Positions 17,161 to 26,301 of a DNA stretch of 64,000 nucleotides are shown here, in pieces. The position numbers and the translations under genes are program-made. The notes under the pieces were generated by a model that made no database searches, was not told the DNA's origin, and worked only from the letters and a program-made list of their open reading frames with translations. Positions within the stretch are counted from its first letter, which is position 1. The number at the start of each line of letters is the position of its first letter. The stretch comes from Propioniciclava coleopterorum (lineage in GTDB: Bacteria; Actinomycetota; Actinomycetes; Propionibacteriales; Propionibacteriaceae): NCBI RefSeq assembly GCF_011393335.1, contig NZ_CP049865.1:2994722-3058721 (forward strand). Direction: 5' to 3'.

Positions 17161-19630
17161 GTGAACGAAGACAACGACCGACGACGCCCCTCCGACCGCG
17201 GGGGAGCGGCGACCGACGGGGTCCTGAGCGCGGGCGCTCGGACGGCCAGCGCGGCGGATACGGCCAGCGCGGCAGCGGCGGAGGTCCGCGTCGTAACAAT
17301 GATCGCGACGGCGGCTATCAGGGCCGCGGAGCGCGCGACGGCCAGGGCGGACCCCGACGCAACGACGATCGGCCGCGCGGCTCCTGGGGCCGTGACGATG
17401 ATCGCGGGTCATCCGGCAACCGGTCGGGTTCCCGCCCCGGCGGCGCACGGCCGGCGGGTCGGGGTACCGGGCCGCGCCGCGACGACGACCGTCGCGGCGG
17501 CGGGCGCTCGGAGGGCTACACCCCGCGCGAGGGCTTCAAGCGCGACGACCGACGCGACGAGGGTTTCCAGGGCCGTGGGCGCTCGGGAGGCTACGGCCGT
17601 GACGATGAGGGCCGCGGCCGCTCCGGCGGGTACCAAGGCCGCGGTGGCGGTGAGCGGCGCTCCGGTGGCTTCTCCGACGAGCGACGCGGTGACCGTCCGT
17701 TTCAGGGGCGGCGCGACGACCGGGGCCAGGGCGGACGTTCCTTCGGACGTGACGGCGACGACCGTCGCGGTGGGGCCGGACGGCCGTCCTCTGGCCGGGA
17801 CTTCGGCGACCGTCGCTCGTTCCAGGGCCGTGATGGCCAGGGGGAGCGACGCTCGTTCCAGGGACGTGACCGGGACGATCAGCGCTCGGGTGGGTCCTTC
17901 CAGGGCCGCGGCGGGGGCGACCGAGCGCGTTCGTTCGGCCGTGACGGCGAGCGTTCCTTCGGGAACCGGGGTGGCGACGACCGCCGCTCGGGCGGCCGCC
18001 CGTTCCAGGGTGATCGGGACGACCGTCGCCCGTACCAGCGGCGCGAGGGTGACGGCGAACGTTCCTTCGGCGGCAACCGTGGTGGCGATGACCGTCGCCC
18101 CTATCAGCGGCGCGACGGTGACGACAAGCGCTCCTTCGGGAACAGGGGGGCGACGATCGCCGCTCCGGCGGACGCCCGTTCCAGGGTGGGGACCGTCGCT
18201 CGGGTGGCCGTCCGTTCCAGGGTGATCGCGACGACCGTCGCCCCTACCAGCGGCGCGACGACGACAAGCGTTCCTTCGGTGATCGGGACGACGATCGCCG
18301 AGGCGGACGCCCGTTCCAGGGCGAGCGGGACGACCGTCGTCCCCACCAGCGTCGCGACGGCGACGACAAGCGTTCCTTCGGGAACCGCAGTGGCGACGAC
18401 CGCCGCTCGGGCGGCCGCCCGTTCCAGGGCGAGCGGGACGACCGTCGCCCTTACCAGCGGCGCGACGGCGACGGCGAACGTTCCTTCGGGAACCGGGGTG
18501 GCGACGACCGCCGCTCCGGTGGCCGTCCCCCGGGGAACCGCGAAGGCGGGGACCGCCGTTTCCAGGGGCGGGACGACCGCGGGTTCCGGGGCCAGGACGA
18601 ACGGCGCGGCGAGGGCCGCGGGCCGCGTCCCGACCGTCGTGACGAGGACCGCGAGCCGTACGTCCCGCGACCGGGGCTGGCCCGCAAGCCCGACGAGCCC
18701 GACACCCCCGAGGACGTCGACCTGCGCGATCTCCCGCGCGCCGTCCGCGCCGAACTGCGGGGCCTCAGCCCCGAGGGCGCCCAGATCGTCGGCGCTCATC
18801 TGCTCAAGGCCGGCGAACTGATCGGCACCGATCCTCAGCTGGCCTACGCCCACGCGGAGGCGGCTCGGCGCCGGGCGGCTCGCCTGTCGGTCACCCGCGA
18901 GGCGACCGCCGAGGCGGCCTACGCGGCGGGGGAGTACCAGGTGGCCCTCCACGAACTGCGGGCGCTGCGGCGGATGAACGGCGGCAACGAGTTCGTCGCG
19001 GTGATGGCCGACTGCGAGCGGGCCCTCGGCCACGCGGACAAGGCGCTGAAGCTCATCAAGGAGGGGCTGGCCGAGCAGCCGGACTTCGCCCAGCGCGTCG
19101 AGCTCCGCCTCGTCGAGGCCGGCGCCCGGTTCGACCTGGGTCAGCAGGCCGAGGCGCTTCGCCTCCTCAAGCACGAGATCGAGGCCTCCGCCGGCCGCGG
19201 GTCGCGCGCCGCACGGGCGAGCCTCCGCTACGGCTACGCCGACATGCTCGAGCGCACCGGGGACGCCGACGGCGCCGAGCGCTGGTTCGCCGCCGCCGCA
19301 GCGCTCGACGAGGAGGGGGCAACCGACGCGGTCGACCGCATCGCGGCCCTCCAGGGTCTCATCCTGCACGTCGACGAGGACGCCCTGTACGACCCGTCCG
19401 ACGACGAGGCACAGCCGGCCGACTCCGCCGACGAGGACGGCTCCGACGACGAGGGTGAGTTCGACGACGAGGACGACTCGGATGAGGACGACTCCGACGA
19501 CGAGGGTGAGTTCGACGACGAGGACGACTCGGATGAGGACGACTTCGACGAGGACGACTCCGACGACGAGGACGACCCCGAGGGGCCCGACTCCGACGAC
19601 GACGATCCCGAGGAGAGCGAGCCGGCGTGA
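17161..19630 (+). CDS. Arg/Gly-rich repeat protein with TPR-like domain and acidic tail (two apparent frameshifts)
   Basis: Read through two one-base frameshifts, this gene encodes about 823 residues in three parts. Residues 1 to about 500 are extremely rich in Arg, Gly and Asp, with many RGG and RDDRR motifs and imperfect 36-residue repeats containing GRPFQG, DDRRPYQRRDGD and RSFGNRGGDDRR. Residues about 518-743 form a helical TPR-like domain (ATAEAAYAAGEYQVALHELR, GHADKALKLIKEGL) that resembles the M. tuberculosis Rv1691 family. The last 80 residues are almost all Asp and Glu. The first break lies in the G run 17200-17204 and the second in 18145-18150; one extra G in each restores one continuous frame. 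The start is GTG 17161. The stop overlaps the HAD gene by four bases. Function is unknown; RNA or ribosome association is only suggested by composition. Confidence 0.75.
17973..18607 (+). repeat. Imperfect 108-base tandem repeats in the Arg/Gly-rich coding region
   Basis: A unit beginning GGCGACGACCGCCGCTC recurs, for example at 17973, 18392 and 18500. The last full unit is exactly 108 bases (36 residues). Other copies carry internal deletions or partial units. The third base often varies while the residues are kept, so the repeat is maintained at the protein level. Confidence 0.7.
19442..19543 (+). repeat. Perfect 51-base tandem duplication in the acidic tail
   Basis: Bases 19442-19492 and 19493-19543 are identical, encoding two copies of a 17-residue Asp/Glu-rich unit around DDEGEFDDEDDSDEDD. 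Identity at third codon positions suggests a recent duplication. Confidence 0.85.
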
Positions 19631-20625
19631 CCGAGTTCATCGAGGGCTACGACGGTGCCTTCTTCGACCTGGACGGGGTGCTGTACCGCGGACCTGAGGC
19701 GATCCCCGGCGCGGTCGAGGGCGTGGGCCGCCTGCACGAGCGCGGCCTGCGCACGATGTACGTCACCAACAACGCGGCGCGCAGCACCCGGACGGTGTCG
19801 GACCACCTCAGCCGGCTCGGCTTCGACGCGTCCGAGCCCGACGTGGTGTCCAGCGCCCAGGCGATGGGCGCGCTGCTGCGCGAGCGGCTGCCGCAGGGAT
19901 CCCGGGTGCTCGTGCTGGGCACCGACAACCTCGCCGACCACGTCCGCGAGGCCGGCATGGTCACCGTGGACGGCTTCCGCGCCGAGCCCGCGGCGGTCGT
20001 CCAGGGCTACGACCCGGCCATGACGTGGCCGCGCCTGGACCAGGGCGCGTTCTCGCTGCAGCGCGGCGCGCAGTGGTTCGTCACGAACACGGACTCGACC
20101 CGGCCCGAACGCGACGGGATCGTCCCCGGCGCCGGGACGCAGGTCGCGTCGCTGCGGGCCGCCGTCGACCACGACCCGCAGGCCGTCGTCGGCAAGCCGC
20201 ACCGGCCCCTGATGGCCGAGGCGATCCGCCGTTCCGGCGCGCAGAACCCCGTGTTCGTCGGCGACCGGATCGACACCGACATCATGGGCGCGCACGCCGT
20301 CGGCATCGACTCCTTCATGGTCTTCACCGGCGCCAGCGGCGTCCGGGACCTGTGTTTCGCACCCTCCAACGGCCGCCCGACCGCCATCGGCTGGAACGTG
20401 CTGTCGCTGTTCGAGCCGCGCCGCGTCGCGACCACCGCCGACGGCGTCACCCGGTGCGGCGGCGCGACCGTGAGCGTGGACGCCGGGGGACAGGCCCGCA
20501 TCGAGGGCGACATGGCCTCCACCGAGGGCCAGTTGGACGCCGCCTGGGCGCTGGCGACCCTGCTGTGGAGCGGTGCCGCTCGCGGCGCCGACGACGCCTG
20601 GGCCGAGTTCACGCTGCTGCCCTGA
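19627..20625 (+). CDS. HAD superfamily (class IIA) phosphatase
   Basis: The 332-residue cytoplasmic hydrolase shows HAD motif I (FFDLDGVLYRG near residues 12-22, with nucleophile D14), motif II (MYVTNNAARS), the motif III lysine in VVGKPHRPL, and motif IV (FVGDRIDTDIMGA). The cap arrangement is that of NagD-like class IIA enzymes. By order (TPR gene, HAD, small protein, tlyA, nadK, recN) it matches M. tuberculosis Rv1692, reported as a glycerol-3-phosphate phosphatase, so that activity is a reasonable guess but not proven here. It starts at GTG 19627, overlapping the upstream stop (GTGA), so translation is probably coupled. Confidence 0.88.
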   Translation: MTEFIEGYDGAFFDLDGVLYRGPEAIPGAVEGVGRLHERGLRTMYVTNNAARSTRTVSDHLSRLGFDASEPDVVSSAQAMGALLRERLPQGSRVLVLGTDNLADHVREAGMVTVDGFRAEPAAVVQGYDPAMTWPRLDQGAFSLQRGAQWFVTNTDSTRPERDGIVPGAGTQVASLRAAVDHDPQAVVGKPHRPLMAEAIRRSGAQNPVFVGDRIDTDIMGAHAVGIDSFMVFTGASGVRDLCFAPSNGRPTAIGWNVLSLFEPRRVATTADGVTRCGGATVSVDAGGQARIEGDMASTEGQLDAAWALATLLWSGAARGADDAWAEFTLLP

Positions 20626-20711
20626 GCGCAGCCGCGCGGCGCCGCCCGCACCGGGACGACCGGCGCGGCCGCGTGACCCTGGGAACGGTCCGCGTCGGCG
20701 CCGGGCTGCCG

Positions 20712-20717
20712 TAGAGT
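20712..20717 (+). promoter_or_regulatory. Possible -10 element of bioYMN
   Basis: TAGAGT lies 37 bases before the bioY start, leaving a leader of about 30 bases that includes the ribosome binding site. No clear -35 element or biotin operator was recognised. Confidence 0.35.
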
Positions 20718-20754
20718 GACCCGAGGAAACCACCGCCGACCGAGGGAACACACC

Positions 20755-21378
20755 ATGCCCGGCCGCAAGCCTTCTTCGCTGACGGATCTCGCGCTCGTCG
20801 CCGTGTTCGCCGGCCTCATCGCCGCGTTCACGCTGGCCCCCGCGATCCCGGTCGGCCCCGTGCTGGTGCCCATCACGCTCCAGACCCTCGCGGTCGCGCT
20901 CACCGCCATGATCCTCGGCCCCTGGCGCGGCTTCGCCGCCACCAGCCTGTACCTCCTGCTCGGCTTCGTCGGGCTCCCGGTGTTCGCGGGCGGGGCGGCC
21001 GGCCTCGGCGTCCTGGTGCGGCCCTCGGCCGGCTACCTGCTGTCGTTCCCGATCGCCGCGCTGGTGATCGGCTACCTCGCGCGCCTGTTCGTGCGCCGCT
21101 ACGGCACCGCCGGACGCCGCTGGCTGCTGCTCGTCGCGGCCGGCCTGGTCGGCGCCCTGCTCGTCACGCACCCGCTGGGCATCCTCGGCATGAGCATCAA
21201 CGGCCACCTGCCGCTCGGCACCGCCGCCCTGGCCGACCTGGCCTACATCCCCGGCGACATCATCAAGACCGTCGTCGCGGCCCTCGTCGCGGTCGCGGTG
21301 CACCGCGCCTTCCCCGACCTGTTCGCGCGGCCCGCCGCCGCGCGGGACGACCGGCGGGCAGCCAGCCGCATCGGATGA
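20755..21378 (+). CDS. bioY: Biotin ECF transporter substrate-binding subunit BioY
   Basis: BioY is the membrane component that binds biotin in the energy-coupling-factor transporter. The 207-residue protein has about six hydrophobic segments and the family's signature stretches PVGPVLVPITLQTLAVAL, the ALTAMILGPWRG loop, and GLPVFAGGAAGLGVLVRPSAGY. GAGGGA lies about nine bases upstream of the ATG. It overlaps bioM by four bases (ATGA). No biotin synthesis genes lie in the window, so the cluster presumably scavenges external biotin. Confidence 0.95.
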   Translation: MPGRKPSSLTDLALVAVFAGLIAAFTLAPAIPVGPVLVPITLQTLAVALTAMILGPWRGFAATSLYLLLGFVGLPVFAGGAAGLGVLVRPSAGYLLSFPIAALVIGYLARLFVRRYGTAGRRWLLLVAAGLVGALLVTHPLGILGMSINGHLPLGTAALADLAYIPGDIIKTVVAALVAVAVHRAFPDLFARPAAARDDRRAASRIG

Positions 21379-22085
21379 TCCGGCTCGAGGACGTCAGCGT
21401 CCGGGTCGACGTCCCCACCGCGGCCGGCCACGCGCACGCCTGGGTCGCCAAGACCCTGATCGACCGGGTCAGCCTGGCGCTGCCCGAGCGGCGCATCGCG
21501 TTCGTGGGCGCCAACGGCTCCGGCAAGTCGACGCTGCTGCGGCTGCTCAACGGGCTGATCCTGCCCTCGGACGGCCGCGTCGAGGTGGACGGGCTCGACC
21601 CCGCCACCGACGGCCGCGCGGTCCGCCGCCACGTGGGCTTCGTGTTCACCGACCCGCTCAGCCAGCTCGTCATGCCGACCCCGGTCGAGGACGTCGAGCT
21701 GTCGCTGCGCCGCAGCATCCCCGACCGGAAGGCGCGCCGCGCCCGCGCGCTGGACCTCCTCGAGGAACGCGGCCTCGCCCGCGTCGCCGACCAGAGCATC
21801 TACGACCTGTCCGGCGGCGAGCGGCAGCTCGTGGCGCTCACCGCCGTGCTGGCCGTGAAGCCCGGCGTCCTCGTCGCCGACGAGCCCACCACGCTGCTGG
21901 ACCTGCGCAACCGCCTGCGCCTGTACGCGACCCTGGACGCCCTGCCGCAGCAGGTGATCGTCTCCACCCACGATCTGGACCTGGCGCGCCGCGCCGACCG
22001 CGTGCTGGTCGTCGAGGGCGGCCGGATCGCCCACGACGGCGCTCCGGCCGAGGCGATCGCCTACTACGAGGGGTCCCAGCGGTGA
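21375..22085 (+). CDS. bioM: Biotin ECF transporter ATPase BioM
   Basis: The 236-residue ABC ATPase powers biotin uptake. It shows the Walker A motif GANGSGKST near residues 49-57, the Q-loop region FVFTDPLSQLVMPTPVEDVE, the ABC signature LSGGERQ, Walker B VLVADEPTTLLD, and the H-loop VSTHDLD. The FTDPLSQL sequence is typical of ECF-type (CbiO-like) ATPases. It overlaps bioY upstream and bioN downstream by four bases each, so the three subunits are translationally coupled. Confidence 0.95.
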   Translation: MIRLEDVSVRVDVPTAAGHAHAWVAKTLIDRVSLALPERRIAFVGANGSGKSTLLRLLNGLILPSDGRVEVDGLDPATDGRAVRRHVGFVFTDPLSQLVMPTPVEDVELSLRRSIPDRKARRARALDLLEERGLARVADQSIYDLSGGERQLVALTAVLAVKPGVLVADEPTTLLDLRNRLRLYATLDALPQQVIVSTHDLDLARRADRVLVVEGGRIAHDGAPAEAIAYYEGSQR

Positions 22086-22702
22086 GGATGGCGCGCACCC
22101 TGCTGGGGGTCCACCTGCCCGGCACCACGATCTGGCACCGGCTGGGGGTCGGCTGGAAGTACCTGGTGTTCCTGGCCCTCATCGTCCCCGCGCTCGTGTT
22201 CGGCCGCCCCTGGCTGCTCGGCGCGCTGCTGCTGATCGCCGGGCTGCTCCTGGCGAGCGCGCGGGTTCCGCTCCGGCTGGCCCTCGGCGTCCCCTGGCCC
22301 CTCGCCGCCCTGCTGGCCGCGCTGGCGGCCTACCACGCCCTGACGGGGCACCCGGAGACCGGCGTCGCGGTCGCCGGGACGACGCTGCTGGCGCTGTACG
22401 CGGGCCGCCTCATCCTGTTCACGACCCCGCTGCCCGTCCTGATCGACGCCCTGGTCGCGGCGGCGCGGCCCTTCCGCCGGCTGGGCGCCCGACCCGAACG
22501 GTTCGGCCTCGCCGTCGCAGTGCTCCTGCGCTCCGTCCCGTACATCGCGTCGTCCTTCGGCGAGACCCGGGACGCCGTCCGCGCGCGCGGCCTCGAGCGC
22601 GGCCTGGCCACGTCGCTGACGCCCGTGGCCATCTCCGCCGTCGCGTACGCCCGGCGCACCGGCGAGGCGCTCACCGCGCGCGGGCTCGGCGACGACGACT
22701 AG
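22082..22702 (+). CDS. bioN: Biotin ECF transporter transmembrane subunit BioN
   Basis: The 206-residue EcfT-type membrane protein couples the ATPase to BioY. Four or five hydrophobic segments are visible. The two short coupling motifs of the family are seen as ARGLERG near residue 167 and TARGLGDDD at the carboxy terminus. It starts at GTG 22082, overlapping the bioM stop. Its TAG stop at 22700-22702 forms the first half of the TAGGCT promoter element of the next gene. Confidence 0.93.
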   Translation: MRMARTLLGVHLPGTTIWHRLGVGWKYLVFLALIVPALVFGRPWLLGALLLIAGLLLASARVPLRLALGVPWPLAALLAALAAYHALTGHPETGVAVAGTTLLALYAGRLILFTTPLPVLIDALVAAARPFRRLGARPERFGLAVAVLLRSVPYIASSFGETRDAVRARGLERGLATSLTPVAISAVAYARRTGEALTARGLGDDD

Positions 22703-22712
22703 GCTGCCCACC
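22700..22712 (+). promoter_or_regulatory. Leaderless promoter overlapping the bioN stop codon
   Basis: TAGGCT at 22700-22705 includes the bioN stop codon TAG. Seven bases follow before the GTG of the next gene, and there is no ribosome binding site. Confidence 0.5.
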
Positions 22713-22934
22713 GTGGAGGAGCATCGAAGCGTCGAGGAGCCCGACGACCGCGACGCGGCCGCACGCGCCGCCGCGCCGCCCCCGACCACGGGCCACGCGG
22801 AGATCGACCGGGCGCTCGCCGACCTGGACCTGGGCGAGGACGTCCACCAGCACCACGACGCCTACGCGGCCGCCGTGGAGGCCGTCCAGCGCGCCCTGAA
22901 CCCGGCCGCGCAGGGTCCCCGGCCGCAGCCGTGA
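22713..22934 (+). CDS. Small conserved protein (Rv1693-like position)
   Basis: The 73-residue product has a Pro/Ala-rich amino-terminal third, then a helical segment with TGHAEIDRALADLDLGED and AYAAAVEAVQRALN. No enzymatic motif is visible. It sits where M. tuberculosis has Rv1693, between the HAD phosphatase and tlyA, so it is probably the same small conserved actinobacterial protein of unknown role. It starts at GTG 22713 behind a leaderless-type promoter. Its stop overlaps the tlyA GTG by four bases, which implies coupled translation with the rRNA methyltransferase. Confidence 0.75.
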   Translation: MEEHRSVEEPDDRDAAARAAAPPPTTGHAEIDRALADLDLGEDVHQHHDAYAAAVEAVQRALNPAAQGPRPQP

Positions 22935-23671
22935 GGCTCGACGCGGCCCTCGTCGCGCGCGGGCTGGCCCGCTCCCGCGGCCAGGCCCGCGACCTCATCG
23001 ACGCCGGCCGGGTCCACGTCAACGGGGCGGTCGCCCGCAAGGCGTCCGCGGCCGTCGCGGACGCCGACGCCGTCACCGCCGCCCGCGACCCGTGGGTCTC
23101 CCGCGCCGCCCACAAGCTGCTCGGCGCCCTCGCGGCGACCGGGACGCAGGTCGCCGGCCGCCGCGTCCTGGACGCCGGGGCGTCCACGGGCGGCTTCACG
23201 CAGGTCCTGCTCGAGCACGGCGCGGCGCACGTCCACGCCATCGACGTCGGGCACGGCCAGCTCGTCGCGTCCCTGCGGGCGGACCCGCGCGTGACCGCCC
23301 GCGACGGCCTCAACCTGCGCGACCTCACCCTGGCCGACGTCGGCGGCGTGCCCGTCGACCTCGTGGTCGCCGACGTGTCGTTCATCTCGTTGCGGCTGCT
23401 CGTCGGGCCGCTGCGCGCCATCACGCGGCCCGGCGGCGAGGCGCTGCTCATGGTCAAGCCGCAGTTCGAGGTGGGACGCGGCGGCCTGGACTCCCGCGGC
23501 GTCCTGGCCGATCCGGCCCTGGCGCCCGGACTGGTGGACGCCGTCGCCGCCGCCGCGCAGGCGGCCGGCTGGCGCGAAACCTGGCGCGGGACCAGCCCGC
23601 TGCCCGGGGAGAACGGCAACCGCGAGTTCTTCCTCAGGCTCCTCGCCGAGCCCGTCGGCGACGCGCGTTAG
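22931..23671 (+). CDS. tlyA: TlyA family rRNA 2'-O-methyltransferase
   Basis: TlyA proteins methylate ribose 2'-OH groups in 16S and 23S rRNA, and in mycobacteria their loss gives capreomycin resistance. The 246-residue protein has an amino-terminal S4 RNA-binding domain (RLDAALVARGLARSRGQARD) and an FtsJ-like methyltransferase domain with the S-adenosylmethionine loop LDAGASTGGFTQVLL near residues 78-92, then VVADVSFISLR and VKPQFEVGRG. The start is GTG 22931, overlapping the small upstream gene. The TAG stop is reused in the nadK promoter. Confidence 0.93.
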   Translation: MRLDAALVARGLARSRGQARDLIDAGRVHVNGAVARKASAAVADADAVTAARDPWVSRAAHKLLGALAATGTQVAGRRVLDAGASTGGFTQVLLEHGAAHVHAIDVGHGQLVASLRADPRVTARDGLNLRDLTLADVGGVPVDLVVADVSFISLRLLVGPLRAITRPGGEALLMVKPQFEVGRGGLDSRGVLADPALAPGLVDAVAAAAQAAGWRETWRGTSPLPGENGNREFFLRLLAEPVGDAR

Positions 23672-23680
23672 GCTGGCGCG
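23669..23680 (+). promoter_or_regulatory. Leaderless promoter overlapping the tlyA stop codon
   Basis: TAGGCT at 23669-23674 uses the tlyA stop codon TAG as its first half. Six bases separate it from the nadK GTG at 23681, with no ribosome binding site. Confidence 0.55.
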
Positions 23681-24616
23681 GTGAGTCCACGACACATCGC
23701 CCTGGGCGTCCATGACCAGCGTCCCGAGGCCGTCGAGGCCGCCTGCGACTTCATCGAGCGACTCCGCCCCCACGGGTTCGTGTGCTGGGTGCGCCAGAGC
23801 TTGTTCCCGGTGCTGGCCGATCGGGTCGCGGACGCCGAGGTGCGCCCCTTCACCGACCGCCCCGACACCGACGTCGAGCTCGTCGTGGTCTTCGGCGGCG
23901 ACGGCACCATCCTGCGCGCCGCCGAGTGGGCCGTCCCGCTGGGCTTCCCCGTGCTGGGGGTCAACCTCGGTCACGTGGGCTTCCTCGCCGAGCTCGAGCC
24001 CAGCCAGGCGCACACGTTGGTCGACCGGGTCGTCCACCGCGACTACCGCGTCGAGGAGCGGCTCTGCCTCGCGGTCGAGTTGCGCGCCGCCCGGGACGGC
24101 GAGGTGATCTGGTCGAGCTTCGCCATCAACGAGGTGTCGCTGGAGAAGGCCTCCCGGGAGCGCATGATCGAGGTCGTCGTCGACATCGACGGGCACCCGC
24201 TGTCCCGGTGGGGCACCGACGGCGTCCTGGTGGCCACGCCGACCGGGTCGACGGCGTACGCCTTCTCCGCCCAGGGGCCGGTGCTGTGGCCGGACCTCGA
24301 CGCGCTGCTCGTCGTCCCGCTGCTGGCCCACGCCCTGTTCGCGCGCCCGCTGGTCCTCAGCCCGCGCTCGGTCGTCGACGTCACGATGCTGGAGAACCCG
24401 CCGACCGGCGGCGTCCTGTGGTGCGACGGCCGCCGCAGCGTCGCCGTGGCGCCGTTCAACCATGTCACCGTGCGGCGCAGCGACCACACCCTCAAGCTGG
24501 CCCGCACCTCCGAGCAGCCGTTCGTGCAGCGGCTGGTCCGCAAGTTCGATCTGCCCATCCACGGCTGGCGCGGCAACGCCGAACGGGAGCGGGGCGACGG
24601 CGCGGGGCCGCGCTGA
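23681..24616 (+). CDS. nadK: NAD kinase NadK
   Basis: NadK phosphorylates NAD to NADP in the cytoplasm. The 311-residue protein has the catalytic VVVFGGDGTILRAA near residues 68-81, the NAD-binding INEVSLEKAS, and the conserved PTGSTAYAFSAQGPVLWP (most homologues have SAGGP at this point). It starts at GTG 23681, probably leaderless, and overlaps recN by one base (TGATG). The order tlyA-nadK-recN is conserved across actinobacteria. Confidence 0.96.
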   Translation: MSPRHIALGVHDQRPEAVEAACDFIERLRPHGFVCWVRQSLFPVLADRVADAEVRPFTDRPDTDVELVVVFGGDGTILRAAEWAVPLGFPVLGVNLGHVGFLAELEPSQAHTLVDRVVHRDYRVEERLCLAVELRAARDGEVIWSSFAINEVSLEKASRERMIEVVVDIDGHPLSRWGTDGVLVATPTGSTAYAFSAQGPVLWPDLDALLVVPLLAHALFARPLVLSPRSVVDVTMLENPPTGGVLWCDGRRSVAVAPFNHVTVRRSDHTLKLARTSEQPFVQRLVRKFDLPIHGWRGNAERERGDGAGPR

Positions 24617-26301
24617 TGCTGACCGACCTGCGCATCGCCGGCCTGGGCGTCATCTCGGACGCCGCCATCGAGCTCGGCCCGGGCTTCACCGCCGTCACGG
24701 GGGAGACCGGCGCGGGCAAGACCATGATCGTGACGGGCCTGGGGCTGCTCACCGGCGAGAAGGCCGAGAGCCGGCTCATCCGCCACGGGGACCAGCGCGC
24801 GCTGGTGGAGGGCCGCCTCAGCGCCGACGACGCCATGGCCGACCAGGTCGCCGACCAGGGCGGCGCCGTCGAGGACGGCGAGGTGCTCATCGCGCGCGTC
24901 CTCACCCCTTCGCGCTCCCGGGCGTTGGTCGGCGGCGCGCAGGTGACCGTGCCCGGTCTGCTCGACGTGGTGGGGGAGCGGATCACGATCCACGGCCAGA
25001 GCGAGCAGTTGCGCCTGGGCACCGCCGACCGCCAGCGCGAGGTGCTGGACGCGTTCGGCGGCCCTGGGGCGGCGGCCGAGTTGGACGCCTACCGCGCCCT
25101 GTGGGCGCGGCACCGGGCCGACCACGACGAACTCACCCAGCTGCGGGCCCGGGCGCAGGAGCGGGCCCGCGAGCTCGCCGTGCTGGAGTTCGGGCTGGCC
25201 GAGATCGAGAAGGTCGACCCCCAGATCGACGAGGACACCGCACTGCAGGCCGAGGCGCGGGCGCTGCAGTCGGTCGACGACCTGCGGGTCGCGGCCCGGA
25301 CGGCCGTCACCGCGCTGGCGGGCGACGACGACGCGTTCGACGACGCCCCGACCGCGCTCGGGCTCGTCGCGCAGGCGCGCAAGGCGCTCGGGGCGGTCGC
25401 CGAGGACGACCCGGAGGCGGCGGCGCTCGAGCAGCGGATCGCCGAGGCGTCCTTCCTGCTCACCGACGCCGCGGGCGACGTCTCCTCCTACCTGGCCGGG
25501 CTGGAGGCCGACCCGGCGCGCCTGGAGTGGATCGCCGGCCGGCTCGCCGCGCTGCAGGGGCTCAGCCGCAAGTACGGCGCGACCATGGCCGACGTGCTCG
25601 CATGGGCGCAAGGCTCGGCCGAGGAGGTCGGACGGCTGCAGGGATCGGACGACCGGATCGCCGAGCTCGCCGCCGCCGTCGCCGAGCAGCGCGCCGAGCT
25701 GGAACGGCTGGCCTCCGCCGTGGGCGTCCGCAGGCGGGAGTCGGCGGCGCGGCTCGCGGCTCTGGTGGAGGCCGAGTTGGCCGCCCTTGCCATGCCGCAC
25801 GCCCGGCTGAGCTTCGACGTGCAGCCGCTGCCCGACCTCGGCCCGCACGGCGCCGACCAGGTGACCCTGCTCTTCGCGGCGAACCCCGGCTCGGCGCCCG
25901 CCCCGCTGGCGAAGGTGGCCTCCGGCGGCGAACTGTCCCGCGTCCGGCTGGCGCTCGAGGTCGTGCTCGCGGCCGACTCGGCGGGGCACACGTTCGTCTT
26001 CGACGAGGTGGACGCCGGGGTGGGCGGGGCGGTCGCGCTCGAGATCGGGCGCCGGCTCGCCCGGCTGGCCCGCTCCAGCCAGGTGATCGTGGTGACCCAC
26101 CTCGCCCAGGTGGCGGCGTTCGCCGACCGGCACTTCGTCGTCCACAAGGCTGACGACGGCCAGGTGACCACCTCGGGCGTCGCCGAGGTCGCGGGGGAGG
26201 CGCGCGTCGACGAGCTCGCCCGGATGATGGCCGGCCTTGAGGGCACCCGCGCCGCCCGGGCGCACGCCTCCGAACTGCTCGCCCAGGCCCACGCCGACTG
26301 A
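24616..26301 (+). CDS. recN: DNA repair protein RecN
   Basis: RecN is an SMC-like ATPase that acts early in double-strand break repair. The 561-residue protein has the amino-terminal Walker A GETGAGKTMIVTGL near residues 33-46, a long central coiled-coil region (about residues 155-370), the ABC signature ASGGELSRVRLALEV, Walker B FVFDEVDAGVGG, and the terminal VVTHLAQVAAFADRHF. The ATG overlaps the nadK stop by one base. No SOS box was recognised, and expression is probably driven with nadK. Confidence 0.96.
   Translation: MLTDLRIAGLGVISDAAIELGPGFTAVTGETGAGKTMIVTGLGLLTGEKAESRLIRHGDQRALVEGRLSADDAMADQVADQGGAVEDGEVLIARVLTPSRSRALVGGAQVTVPGLLDVVGERITIHGQSEQLRLGTADRQREVLDAFGGPGAAAELDAYRALWARHRADHDELTQLRARAQERARELAVLEFGLAEIEKVDPQIDEDTALQAEARALQSVDDLRVAARTAVTALAGDDDAFDDAPTALGLVAQARKALGAVAEDDPEAAALEQRIAEASFLLTDAAGDVSSYLAGLEADPARLEWIAGRLAALQGLSRKYGATMADVLAWAQGSAEEVGRLQGSDDRIAELAAAVAEQRAELERLASAVGVRRRESAARLAALVEAELAALAMPHARLSFDVQPLPDLGPHGADQVTLLFAANPGSAPAPLAKVASGGELSRVRLALEVVLAADSAGHTFVFDEVDAGVGGAVALEIGRRLARLARSSQVIVVTHLAQVAAFADRHFVVHKADDGQVTTSGVAEVAGEARVDELARMMAGLEGTRAARAHASELLAQAHAD

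Noticed and set aside
17973-18607. CRISPR-like array
   Set aside because: The repeats are coding, imperfect, about 108 bases long and lack unique spacers of constant size. No cas gene is present.
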